Source: an uncultured Oscillospiraceae bacterium (GTDB lineage Bacteria; Bacillota_A; Clostridia; Oscillospirales; Oscillospiraceae). Taken from it: a stretch of 6,983 bases of DNA. Positions 1 to 6,678 of the stretch are shown here, piece after piece (the stretch's first letter is position 1; each line of letters begins with the position of its first letter). Under the pieces are notes generated by a model. The model had not been told where the DNA came from. It saw only the letters and a program-made list of their open reading frames with translations, and did no database searches. The position numbers were made by a program, and so were the translations under genes. The DNA lies in assembly GCA_934667865.1 (NCBI GenBank), contig CAKUMR010000059.1, positions 1-6,983 on the forward strand, read 5' to 3'.

Positions 1-391
1 GCATGACGTCGCAGATCTCGCGGCCGAGCGGCGTGCGGCGGTAGACCGGTTCCTTGCAGATTACGCCGGTCAGCGTGACCTCGTTGTCGTGCGGCGCGTC
101 GCAGACGCACAGCGCTTCCGCCAGCACGGAGATGATGAGCCTGCGCCCGGCGGGCGTGCGGCTGTTGAAGGAGCGGATCTGCCCTTCGACGCGGAGAGAC
201 GCCCCCTCGCTTGCCTCCACGGATTGCAGCAGCGGCTCCGGCGCCAGCACCGGCAGGCGGTCCACCGTCCCGGAAAGGCGCGCGACCTCCAGATAAAACG
301 AGAAAAAGCGCCGGCCGTGGTTGTCGTGCGAAAACTGCGGCGCGGATGCAAGGCAGCCGGTCAGCTCAATGTGATTTGCGATATATTCCAT
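1..391 (-). CDS. SSB-like protein with tandem OB folds, C-terminus cut by window edge
   Basis: Reading down from ATG at 391 gives 130 open codons and runs off the left edge without a stop. Residues 4-95 look like an SSB-type OB fold (IELTGCLASAP near the start, then FFSFYLEVARLSG at 29-41 and LRVEGQIRSFN at 66-76). A second OB fold begins at about 104 (EVTLTGVICKEPVYRRTPLGR), the usual start of an SSB core. Two OB units in one chain, the first divergent, is an arrangement I recall for a clostridial SSB-like family of about 200-230 residues, so roughly 90 residues are missing. Such proteins would bind single-stranded DNA; whether this is the main replicative SSB or an accessory one cannot be told. 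The start is supported by GAGGTGGG five bases or fewer upstream. It is probably transcribed alone from a promoter in the 392-453 gap. Family call by eye from motifs. Confidence 0.75.
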   Translation of the reverse strand, partial: MEYIANHIELTGCLASAPQFSHDNHGRRFFSFYLEVARLSGTVDRLPVLAPEPLLQSVEASEGASLRVEGQIRSFNSRTPAGRRLIISVLAEALCVCDAPHDNEVTLTGVICKEPVYRRTPLGREICDVM

Positions 392-420
392 TCTCCCACC
401 TCGTTCAGTTCTTATGGGAG

Positions 421-450
421 AGTATATTCATAAAAGGAGCAGGTTATGAA
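421..450 (-). promoter_or_regulatory. Probable promoter of the SSB-like gene
   Basis: On the minus strand, TTCATA (complement of 445-450) is a 4/6 match to the -35 box. An 18-bp spacer separates it from TATACT (complement of 421-426), a 5/6 match to the -10 box. Transcription would start about 20-25 bases before the ATG at 391. It lies just downstream of the hairpin that appears to close the preceding operon, so the gene needs its own promoter here. Confidence 0.4.
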
Positions 451-453
451 GCA

Positions 454-486
454 AACCCAGACGAAGGGAAACACTTCGTCTGGGTT
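454..486 (-). terminator. Hairpin terminator after the GH-like gene
   Basis: A perfect 13-bp inverted repeat (454-466 with 474-486, arm AACCCAGACGAAG) encloses a 7-base loop. It begins 8 bases after the TGA stop (497-495) of the minus-strand gene upstream. On the minus strand it is followed by TTGCTTCATAA, so the T-tract is short and interrupted. The position argues for a terminator of the prmA operon; the weak T-tract leaves doubt. On the plus strand there is no T-tract at all. Confidence 0.6.
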
Positions 487-494
487 ATACTCGT

Positions 495-1511
495 TCAGTT
501 CGTAAACAGCGGGCGCAGGGTGGCCTGCTGCTCAAAGCGCGCGTCGCGCGAGTTGGCGAGGAACACGACCTCGGACAGGGAGGTTGCCGAGGCATAGGCC
601 TGCACGTACTTTTCCACCTTCGTGCCGTCCACGTCCGGTATGTAGAGCCTGCCGGTGCAGGCCGAGGCCGGGAAGGCGGTGTCGTCCGTCACAAATGAGA
701 TCGTCAGATTGCTGCCGGTGAAGAAGGCCGTGAGCTGCTTTGCGGCGTCCTCAATGAGCTGCGCTGCGGTCTTTTCGGAGGAGTAGGCGATGTTCTTGCT
801 GGACGGGAAGCGGAATTCGGAGAAGGCGACCTCCTTGAAGCCGAGACTGGACAGCTCACGCGCGATCTGCATCAGATAGGAGAGGACCGCCTCGTTGGCC
901 GGGTCCAGCCAGTAGCAGGCGCGGTCGTCCATCCACAGTGCGCCGCTGGACAGCGGCAGGCCGCAGGACTGGTTGGCCAGCGCAAAGTTGGTGTCGCAGA
1001 AGGCGGGGATCTCTGCAATCATATAGAAGCTGTGTGAGCGAAGATAGGACAGGATCTCATCAACGGCCGCAATGTCCACATCCGCAGTGGCGGCGCCGCC
1101 GATAGCGGTGGAGTAGTAGAAATTGCCATAAATGCTCTTCAGCTCGATCATCACGGCGCAGGAGCTGTCCAGCGACTGAAGCGTTTGCAGCACCTTCTCC
1201 GGCTCACGCAGCATGGAGGTCGTGATGTAATAGCCGGACATTTCCGCGATGGTGTTGCTGGGGGGCGCAGGCTCCTGTACGATAACCTGTGCGTCGTTGA
1301 TGACGGGCCGCGCGGGCGGCTCGGTCGCTTCGACCTGCGCGGTTCGGGTGCCGCTCAGGTCGAGATGTGCGCCGCTGCGGTCGTAGGTCACATAGGGCTC
1401 CAGATAGATCAGCAGGACGACGGAGATCAGCGCCGCCGCCCCGGCAAGGATCAGCAGGACGCGCAGTAATTTTTTCAGGAACAGCTTTCTGCGGTAGGAA
1501 ATTCGCGGCAT
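495..1511 (-). CDS. Membrane-anchored protein related to DUF4015 putative glycosidases
   Basis: The 338-residue protein has a basic N-terminus (RRKLFLKKLLR), one membrane segment at about 15-37, and a Pro/Glu-rich linker (about 60-90). From about 91 on there is an alpha/beta domain facing outward. That domain recalls the putative glycoside hydrolase family DUF4015 (PF13200). Residues 151-171 (DEILSYLRSHSFYMIAEIPAF) match the family's helix-strand pattern ending in 'IPAF'. Residues 200-236 (YWLDPANEAVLSYL, then LGFKEVAFSEFRFPS) match its 'WVDP-N-V...GFDEIQFDYVRFP' block. The usual FDY is here FSE, so the acidic residue is shifted or lost and enzymatic activity is uncertain. A role in cell-wall or surface polysaccharide metabolism is inference. 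ATG at 1511 is preceded by AAAGGGGGC about 7 bases upstream. The gene follows prmA by 24 bp and is probably cotranscribed. Fold class moderately sure; substrate unknown. Confidence 0.7.
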   Translation of the reverse strand: MPRISYRRKLFLKKLLRVLLILAGAAALISVVLLIYLEPYVTYDRSGAHLDLSGTRTAQVEATEPPARPVINDAQVIVQEPAPPSNTIAEMSGYYITTSMLREPEKVLQTLQSLDSSCAVMIELKSIYGNFYYSTAIGGAATADVDIAAVDEILSYLRSHSFYMIAEIPAFCDTNFALANQSCGLPLSSGALWMDDRACYWLDPANEAVLSYLMQIARELSSLGFKEVAFSEFRFPSSKNIAYSSEKTAAQLIEDAAKQLTAFFTGSNLTISFVTDDTAFPASACTGRLYIPDVDGTKVEKYVQAYASATSLSEVVFLANSRDARFEQQATLRPLFTN

Positions 1512-1535
1512 AAAAGCGCCCCCTTTCTCAGATTA

Positions 1536-2498
1536 TTACGGTTTTTTGGCGATCAGGCAGCGCCATTCGCCCATAGCGTCGCCGCCGCAGAGCGTCAGAC
1601 CGGCGGCCTCGATCGCGCGGCGTACCTCGTCCTCGCGGACGTCCAGCACACCGGAACAGAGGAAGGTGCCGCCCTCGCGCAGAAGACCCGGCACGACGGG
1701 TACCAACCCGATGATCACATCCGCGACGATGTTGGCGTACACAAGGTCATAGCCTCCGCCCAGACGGTGCATCAGCGCCTCGTCCGAAACGACGTTGCCG
1801 GTCAGCGCGGTGAAGCGGTCGGGGCCGAAGCCGTTGCGCGCGGCGTTTTCGACCGCAATATGCTCCGCCGCCGGGTCGATGTCCACGCCGACGGCGCTCT
1901 GTGCGCCCAGCCGCAGCGCGCATACGGAAAGAATTCCGCTGCCGCTGCCGAGGTCGGCCACGCGCTCGCCGCCGGAAACGAGGCGCTCAAGCGCCTTCAT
2001 GCACATCTGCGTGGAGGCGTGCGCGCCGGTACCGAAGGCCAGCCCCAGATCGAGCAGAACGGGAAGCCGCCCCTGCGTGTCGTCCACGGTCATCCACTGC
2101 GGCACGACCAGCAGCCGCTCGCCCACGGGAAGCGGGCGGTAGTTCTTCTTCCACGAATTGGCCCAGTCCTCCTCCGGTACGTTTTCCAGCCGGATGGTCA
2201 GAGGACCAAAATCGCAGGCGGGATACTTCTGCGGCAGCTCCTGCAAGAGCGCGCGCAGCGCTTCCACCTGCGCGGCGGCATCGCCCTCCAGATACAGACG
2301 TACCTGCGAGAGATGCTCCATCCTCTTGGCAAGCGCCTCATCCACGTAGTCCCAGTATTCCCTTGCGGATTCCAGAAAATCATGAAATTCCGCAGAATCG
2401 TCCATAATAAAGCTGTCGAAGCCGGCTTCGGTCAGCTCTGCGCACAGCAGCTCGATGCCCTCCGAGCAGGTGCGGATGGTCAGTTCGGTCCATTGCAA
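1536..2498 (-). CDS. prmA: Ribosomal protein L11 methyltransferase PrmA
   Basis: PrmA transfers methyl groups from S-adenosylmethionine to ribosomal protein L11 in the cytoplasm. The 320-residue length is typical. An N-terminal substrate-recognition domain (1 to about 100) is followed by the family signature at 110-135 (EDWANSWKKNYRPLPVGERLLVVPQW). Next come LGLAFGTGAHAST at 151-163, SAM motif I (VADLGSGSGIL, 180-190), the acidic motif GVDIDPAA (204-211), and ANIVADVI (255-262), the PrmA form of the catalytic motif. Motif I has Ser where Cys is common (DLGSGSG), and the loop reads GAHAST rather than the frequent GTHPTT; both are mild. The start is TTG: the strong ribosome site AAAGGAGGGG ends 6 bases before TTG at 2498, and the nearby ATG (starting at 2494) is out of frame. 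A near-consensus promoter lies directly upstream. First gene of the minus operon. Confidence 0.95.
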   Translation of the reverse strand: MQWTELTIRTCSEGIELLCAELTEAGFDSFIMDDSAEFHDFLESAREYWDYVDEALAKRMEHLSQVRLYLEGDAAAQVEALRALLQELPQKYPACDFGPLTIRLENVPEEDWANSWKKNYRPLPVGERLLVVPQWMTVDDTQGRLPVLLDLGLAFGTGAHASTQMCMKALERLVSGGERVADLGSGSGILSVCALRLGAQSAVGVDIDPAAEHIAVENAARNGFGPDRFTALTGNVVSDEALMHRLGGGYDLVYANIVADVIIGLVPVVPGLLREGGTFLCSGVLDVREDEVRRAIEAAGLTLCGGDAMGEWRCLIAKKP

Positions 2499-2504
2499 GG
2501 CAGA

Positions 2505-2514
2505 CCCCTCCTTT
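2505..2514 (-). promoter_or_regulatory. Ribosome binding site that fixes the TTG start of prmA
   Basis: The complement reads AAAGGAGGGG, close to ideal, and ends 6 bases before the TTG at 2498-2496. No in-frame ATG lies nearby, so this site decides the start. Confidence 0.8.
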
Positions 2515-2526
2515 TATCATTCCTAT

Positions 2527-2555
2527 ATTCTACAGGATTTTGTCCGGAATGACAA
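2527..2555 (-). promoter_or_regulatory. Sigma-70/SigA-type promoter of prmA
   Basis: On the minus strand, TTGTCA (complement of 2550-2555, 5/6 match) is followed by a 17-bp spacer and TAGAAT (complement of 2527-2532, 5/6 match). Transcription should begin near 2520, leaving a leader of about 20 bases that holds the ribosome site. A short dyad, TTGTC at 2540-2544 with GACAA at 2551-2555, overlaps the -35 box; whether anything binds it is unknown. Confidence 0.7.
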
Positions 2556-2593
2556 GGGCATATTTTTTCCGCCCGCGCGGCGGGAGGTTTTTC

Positions 2594-2621
2594 TTTCCTT
2601 TTCCGAAAAAAGATGTATAAT
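2594..2621 (+). promoter_or_regulatory. Promoter of the yfmF-yfmH-lgt operon
   Basis: A perfect TATAAT at 2616-2621 lies 25 bases before the chosen ATG at 2647. The best -35 candidate at a 16-bp spacing is TTTCCT (2594-2599), only a 3/6 match, within a pyrimidine-rich run. The promoter is divergent from that of prmA, about 40 bp away. Confidence 0.5.
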
Positions 2622-2646
2622 AAGCAGAGAAGAAAGGATGATTCTT

Positions 2647-3912
2647 ATGCTGCATCAGCTCCCGGTCGTGCCGGGTGTGCGTCTGCACGCCATGCAGACG
2701 GATAAATTCAAAACGGCCTGCTTCAGCGTGAACTTTCTGCGGCCGCACAGCGCGCGTGATGCCGCACTGGACGCGCTGCTGCCCAGTGTGCTGCTGCGCG
2801 GAACGGAGCGCTATCCGGACATCCGCAGCATCTCCATGCGCCTTGACGACCTGTACGGTGCGACCTTCGGAACGCTCGTCCGGCTCAAGGGCGAGGTCAA
2901 GACGACCGGCTTTTACGCCGATTTTATTGAGGACGATTTTCTCCCGGCGGGGGAGGGTGTGTTCGCGCCCGTGCTGGAGTTTCTGAAAGAGGTGCTGTAC
3001 CATCCTCTGCTGGAAAACGGCTGCTTCACCGCGGCCAATGTGGAAGGGGAAAAGCAGAACCTGATCAACGCCATCGAGTCCTCCCTGAACGACAAGCGCA
3101 CCTATGCTGCGCTGCGCCTGCGCGCACTGATGTGTGAGGGCGAGGCCTACGCCGTGCCGCGCCTCGGCCGCGCGCAGGATGTGGCTGACATCACGCCGGA
3201 GGAGCTTACCCGCCACTGGCGGGAGGTGCTTTCCGGCTCGCAGGCGGAGATCTTCTATGCAGGACGGCGCACGCCGGAGGAGGTCGTTGCGGCCTTCCGA
3301 AGCGTCTTCGCGGGGCAGGAGCCGACGCACATCGCGCCGGTCGCCACCGTGCCGCATCCCGCGCCCACGCAGGTGCGGGAGATCACGGAGCGGATGGACG
3401 TCACGCAGGGCAAGCTGGCCATTGGCCTGCACACCGGCATCCTCGGAACGGACGCGGACTATCCCGCGCTGATGCTCCTGAACGCGGTGTTCGGCAGCGG
3501 CATGACGAGCAAGCTCTTCGTCAACGTCCGCGAGAAGCTGTCGCTGTGCTACTATGCCAGCTCCGCCGTGGAGAAGTACAAGGGCCTGATGCTGGTTTCC
3601 TCCGGCATTGAGTTTGACAAATATGAAACGGCGAAAACCGCGATCCTCGGCGAGCTGGAGGCCTGCCGCCGCGGAGAAATCAGCGAAGCGGAGCTGGAAT
3701 CCGCGCGGCGCGGGATTCTTTCGGCCTTGCGCGCGGCGCTGGATGTTCCGGCGCGGCTGGACGATTATTATATCGGAAACGCCATTGCGGGCGGCGACAG
3801 CGTGGAATCGCTGATCGAAAAGATCGCGCGGCTCAACAAGGACGATCTGGTGCGTGTCGCACAGAAAATCCGGACGGACACCGTGTTTTTCCTTGAGGGG
3901 GTGGAGGCGTGA
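2647..3912 (+). CDS. yfmF: YfmF-type M16 peptidase homologue, non-catalytic subunit
   Basis: This 421-residue M16-family (insulinase/processing-peptidase-like) protein matches the length and gene order of YfmF (B. subtilis YmfF), which is linked in Bacillus to 5-aminopentanol modification of elongation factor EF-P. The zinc motif HxxEH is absent: by alignment to the conserved GT that follows, its three ligand or catalytic positions are Ala43, Pro46 and Ser47 (LLPSVLLRGT). The C-terminal half keeps SGMTSKLFVNVREKLSLCYY (284-303). Arg295 and Tyr302/303 resemble the substrate-binding Arg/Tyr pair of M16 enzymes. It probably pairs with the next gene to make one active site. ATG at 2647 has AAAGGA 8 bases upstream; the in-frame ATG at 2638 overlaps that site and is less likely. 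The stop overlaps the next start. The cytoplasmic role is inferred, since no signal peptide is visible. Confidence 0.88.
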   Translation: MLHQLPVVPGVRLHAMQTDKFKTACFSVNFLRPHSARDAALDALLPSVLLRGTERYPDIRSISMRLDDLYGATFGTLVRLKGEVKTTGFYADFIEDDFLPAGEGVFAPVLEFLKEVLYHPLLENGCFTAANVEGEKQNLINAIESSLNDKRTYAALRLRALMCEGEAYAVPRLGRAQDVADITPEELTRHWREVLSGSQAEIFYAGRRTPEEVVAAFRSVFAGQEPTHIAPVATVPHPAPTQVREITERMDVTQGKLAIGLHTGILGTDADYPALMLLNAVFGSGMTSKLFVNVREKLSLCYYASSAVEKYKGLMLVSSGIEFDKYETAKTAILGELEACRRGEISEAELESARRGILSALRAALDVPARLDDYYIGNAIAGGDSVESLIEKIARLNKDDLVRVAQKIRTDTVFFLEGVEA

Positions 3913-5192
3913 AGCTCTTTGAATATCCCAAGCTGGGCGAGCGCTGCTGGCAGGAGATCCTGCCGAACGGCCTGTGCGTCCGCGTGGTGCCGAAGACGGG
4001 CTTTGCCCGCCGCTATGCCTTTCTGGGCGTGAATTTCGGCTCCATCGACACGCAGTTTACACTCGGCGGCGTGCGCCATCGTGTGCCGGACGGCATCGCG
4101 CACTATCTGGAACACAAGATGTTCGACCTGCCGGAGGACAACGCGATGAACCTCTTTGCCGCGCACGGCGGCAGCCCGAACGCCTTCACGGGCTATTCCA
4201 TGACGGCCTATTATTTCGACTGCACGGAGGAATTTGAGGAGAATCTGAAAATTCTCCTGCGGATGGTCACGGAGCCTTTTTTTACGCCGGAGAGCGTGGA
4301 AAAGGAGTGCGGCATCATTGCGCAGGAAATTCGGATGTACGAGGACAGCGCGGAGTCGCGCGTGGTCGAGGATCTGTTTGCCGGGATGTTCCGCAGCCAT
4401 CCGGTGCGCGTGCCGATCGCCGGAACGGTCGAAAGCATTGCGGAGATCACCGCGCAGAGCCTGTATGACTGCCACGCGGCCTTCTATCAGCCGGGGAATA
4501 TGGTGCTATGCATCGCGGGCGATGTCGACCCGGAAACGGTCGTGCGCATCGCGCGGGAGGGAACGCCTGCACAGGCAGGCCTGCTTCCGCAGCGGGATTA
4601 CGGCGCGCCGGAGGCGCTTAGCTGCCCGCGCAGCCGCATGGAGCGCACCATGGAGGTGGCCATGCCGACCTTTGCCATCGGCTTCAAGTGCCCGCCGCCC
4701 GAGGTGGAGCCACTGCGCCGGGAGATCATTGGCGAAATCGCCGCGGAGATTCTCGCGGGGGAATCCTCGGCGCTTTACCAGCGGCTTTACGAGCAGGGTC
4801 TCATCGACGCGGGCTTCTCCGTAGGCTACGAGAGCGTAAAGGACGCCTGCCTGCTCTCCGCCACCGGCGACAGCTGCGACCCGGAGGCAATCATGCAGGC
4901 TCTGCTGGATGAAGCGGCGCGGATCGCCAAAGAGGGCTTCGACCGTGCACAGTTTGACCGGCTGGTTCGCTCTGCCGTCGGCCGCCGCACCAGAGACCTT
5001 GACAGCTTTGAAAGTATCTGCTATCTTATGGGTGGTACGTATTATTTTGACGGCGTGGACTATCTGCGCTTCCCGGAGGTGTACGCTTCCGTTGTACCGG
5101 AGGATGTGCAGAGCTTCCTGACCGAGACCGTGCGCCCGGAGCGTGCGGCGCTGTCGGTCGTCCGTCCGAAAGAAGGAGAAAAAATCAAATGA
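3909..5192 (+). CDS. yfmH: YfmH-type M16 zinc metallopeptidase, catalytic subunit
   Basis: The 427-residue M16 peptidase carries an intact inverted zinc motif, HYLEH: His65 and His69 as ligands and Glu68 as the general base. Glu133 in EKECGIIAQEI (131-141) is the likely third ligand. GSPNAFTGYSMTAYYFDC (88-105) is the usual strand following the active site. In the C-terminal half, the segment SSALYQRLYEQGLI lacks the Arg-Glu...Tyr pattern that the upstream subunit keeps. This suits a two-subunit enzyme with the zinc on one chain and the Arg/Tyr pair on the other. The Bacillus homologue (YmfH) is tied to EF-P modification; its peptide substrate here is unknown. Translation starts at GTG, which overlaps the previous stop (GTGA, 4 bp), with GAGGGG 7 bases upstream, implying coupling. 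No export signal is seen. Confidence 0.92.
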   Translation: MKLFEYPKLGERCWQEILPNGLCVRVVPKTGFARRYAFLGVNFGSIDTQFTLGGVRHRVPDGIAHYLEHKMFDLPEDNAMNLFAAHGGSPNAFTGYSMTAYYFDCTEEFEENLKILLRMVTEPFFTPESVEKECGIIAQEIRMYEDSAESRVVEDLFAGMFRSHPVRVPIAGTVESIAEITAQSLYDCHAAFYQPGNMVLCIAGDVDPETVVRIAREGTPAQAGLLPQRDYGAPEALSCPRSRMERTMEVAMPTFAIGFKCPPPEVEPLRREIIGEIAAEILAGESSALYQRLYEQGLIDAGFSVGYESVKDACLLSATGDSCDPEAIMQALLDEAARIAKEGFDRAQFDRLVRSAVGRRTRDLDSFESICYLMGGTYYFDGVDYLRFPEVYASVVPEDVQSFLTETVRPERAALSVVRPKEGEKIK

Positions 5193-6055
5193 TTCCATTT
5201 TTGACATCGCCCATCAGCTTCCCCGGCCTGGGCATTGAGATCAACCCGTCCGACGGCTTTACCATCGGAAGCTTTACCGTTAAATGGTACGGCGTGATCA
5301 TCGCCGTGGGCGTCCTGCTGGCAACGCTGTATATCCTGCGGCGCGTCAAGCAGTTCGGCCTGACAGAGGACGACATCCTCAATATGCTGATCATCGGCCT
5401 GCCGTCGGCCATCGTCTGCGCCCGGCTTTACTACGTGGTTTTCGAGTGGAAGCAGTTCTTCGGCCCCGGCATCCCGTGGTATAAATTTCTGGACATCCGC
5501 AGCGGCGGCCTTGCCATCTACGGCGGCATTATCGGCGCGGCGTTGGCCGTGTTCATCTATACGCGCGTGAAGAAGCATCCGGTGCTGCCTTATCTCGACA
5601 TTATGGGGCTCGGCCTTCTGATCGGGCAGGCCGTCGGCCGCTGGGGCAATTTCTTCAACCGCGAGGCGCACGGCGGCGTGACGGACACCTTCCTGCGCAT
5701 GGGCCTGATCGAAAACGGGCAGCTCCAGTATTTCCACCCGACCTTCCTCTATGAGTCCGTGTGGAACATCGTAGGCTTTGTGCTGCTGCACTTCCTGTCC
5801 AAGAAGCGCAAGTACGACGGCGAGGTCTTCCTAGGCTACGTCGCGTGGTACGGTCTGGGCCGCGCCATCATCGAGGGCCTGCGCACCGACAGCCTGTACA
5901 TCGGGCCGCTGCGTGTCAGCCAGTGGCTTGCGGGCATCTCCTGCGTTGCCGCGGTCGCCATTCTGATCTATCAGAGATTTTTTGTCAAGCACACCCCGCA
6001 GGATCTGCTGGTCAACCGCGTGGCCGAGGCAGAGAAAAAAGAAGCGGAAGAATAA
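5189..6055 (+). CDS. lgt: Phosphatidylglycerol-prolipoprotein diacylglyceryl transferase
   Basis: Lgt moves diacylglycerol from phosphatidylglycerol to the lipobox cysteine of prolipoproteins in the cytoplasmic membrane, the first step of lipoprotein maturation. The 288 residues include about seven hydrophobic segments (near 34-50, 64-84, 106-124, 134-149, 190-204, 213-229, 243-261). The family signature GRWGNFFNREAHG is at 150-162; Arg151 and Asn154 match E. coli Arg143 and Asn146. Arg225 and Glu229 in RAIIEGLR match E. coli Arg239 and Glu243. In RSGGLAIYGGIIG (104-116), Tyr111 replaces the His of E. coli (His103), a variant I recall as common in clostridia. The C-terminus is Lys/Glu-rich and probably cytoplasmic. 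ATG overlaps the preceding stop (ATGA), with AAGGAG 10 bases upstream. Confidence 0.97.
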   Translation: MIPFLTSPISFPGLGIEINPSDGFTIGSFTVKWYGVIIAVGVLLATLYILRRVKQFGLTEDDILNMLIIGLPSAIVCARLYYVVFEWKQFFGPGIPWYKFLDIRSGGLAIYGGIIGAALAVFIYTRVKKHPVLPYLDIMGLGLLIGQAVGRWGNFFNREAHGGVTDTFLRMGLIENGQLQYFHPTFLYESVWNIVGFVLLHFLSKKRKYDGEVFLGYVAWYGLGRAIIEGLRTDSLYIGPLRVSQWLAGISCVAAVAILIYQRFFVKHTPQDLLVNRVAEAEKKEAEE

Positions 6056-6073
6056 GAAAGGAGTTTGTTTCAT

Positions 6074-6496
6074 ATGAAGGAAAATGTGGAAGCCCTGAAG
6101 GATAAGGTCGTCGACGCAGCCCAGGCGGCGGGCCGGGCAGCAAAGCTGGCCGCGACGATCTCGCAGAAGAAGGTCCTGATCGCCAGAGAGCAGGAGCGCA
6201 TCCGCCGGAATTACACCCGTCTGGGCAAGGTCTACTACAAGGATTATGTGACCGACGAGGAGCCGGACGAAGCCGAATACAAGCCGCTGTGCGAGGAGAT
6301 CTCCAACAGCTTCCGGTATATCAATGACCTGAAAGAGGACATTGAGGACGCGAAGGAAGCCTACCGTGCCGCAAAGCAGCAGGCAAAAGAGGATGCGGAC
6401 GTAGAGATCCTGCCCTATCTGCCGGAAACCGAAGCGGAAGAAAAGCCGGTGGAGCAGCCGGAAGAAAAGTCGGAGGAAGAACCCAAGACAGAATAA
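6074..6496 (+). CDS. Small acidic coiled-coil protein of unknown function
   Basis: The gene codes for 140 residues with no signal peptide or membrane segment. Residues 1-30 are an Ala/Lys-rich amphipathic helix (KDKVVDAAQAAGRAAKLAATIS). A second helix at 32-58 ends in NYTRLGKVYYKDY, and a third runs over about 66-108 (EYKPLCEEISNSFRYINDLKEDIEDAKEAYR). The tail (117-140) is almost all Glu, Lys and Pro and probably disordered. Gut clostridia carry many small proteins with this 'ISxK...LGKxYY' helical plan, some ending in a zinc ribbon. This one has a single Cys and no ribbon. I cannot assign a function. ATG at 6074 is chosen because AAAGGAG ends 10 bases upstream; the in-frame TTG at 6065 lies only one base after that site. 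It follows lgt by 18 bp and is the last gene of the operon. Confidence 0.85.
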   Translation: MKENVEALKDKVVDAAQAAGRAAKLAATISQKKVLIAREQERIRRNYTRLGKVYYKDYVTDEEPDEAEYKPLCEEISNSFRYINDLKEDIEDAKEAYRAAKQQAKEDADVEILPYLPETEAEEKPVEQPEEKSEEEPKTE

Positions 6497-6517
6497 AAAT
6501 CTGATCAGAATAAACGT

Positions 6518-6553
6518 ACCGGGCGGCATGGAATCCATGCCGCCTGGTTTTTT
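6518..6553 (+). terminator. Intrinsic terminator of the yfmF-yfmH-lgt operon
   Basis: A 14-bp stem (6518-6531 with 6535-6548, one G-U pair, core GGCGGCATGG) closes a 3-base loop (AAT). It is followed by six T residues (6548-6553). It lies 21 bases after the TAA of the last gene. This is a textbook Rho-independent terminator. Confidence 0.95.
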
Positions 6554-6588
6554 CACGGTTTCATATTGCCGCCATGGGTTTCGTTATT

Positions 6589-6678
6589 ACAGGTGCAGCG
6601 GAGATTCTGAACTATTACGTAGGGAATGGTCTTGACCATTCCGTTGATGGCAGTTCCATTATTGTCAGTGCCTACACG
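6589..6678 (+). repeat. Degenerate tandem unit, copy 1
   Basis: The left block (6589-6621) matches 6702-6734 at 28 of 33 positions, and the right block (6643-6678) matches 6779-6814 at 27 of 36. Eight of the nine right-block differences are transitions. A hairpin element sits between the blocks in both copies. A remnant of a third copy, sharing GTTTCGTTAT, lies just upstream at 6578-6587. Confidence 0.75.
6619..6643 (+). repeat. TCTTGA-centred hairpin element, copy 1
   Basis: The element starts GTAGGG; the stem GGAATGG (6623-6629) pairs with CCATTCC (6636-6642) around TCTTGA. Counting the inner TC/GA, the dyad is 9 bp per arm with TT at the centre. No T-run follows, so it is not an ordinary terminator. 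Confidence 0.8.

Noticed and set aside
1767..2552. Open frame of 261 codons on the plus strand opposite prmA
   Set aside because: It lies wholly antisense to a gene with clear PrmA motifs; its Arg/His/Gln-rich composition is typical of a GC-rich shadow frame.
2569..2592. GC hairpin (CCGCC/GGCGG) followed by GAGG and five T residues on the plus strand
   Set aside because: It looks terminator-like, but no plus-strand gene lies upstream; the stem is only 5 bp and spaced from the T-run.
2530..3432. Open frame of 300 codons on the minus strand opposite yfmF
   Set aside because: Antisense shadow of a gene with family motifs and a proper ribosome site; low-complexity Arg/His/Leu composition.
3768..5791. 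Long minus-strand frames opposite yfmH and lgt
   Set aside because: These frames exist because GC-rich codon use suppresses stops on the opposite strand; they show no recognizable domain.
5831..6556. Minus-strand frame of 241 codons opposite the lgt end and the small helical protein
   Set aside because: Its Phe/Leu-rich N-terminal part is simply the complement of Glu/Lys codons in the acidic tail and begins inside the terminator.
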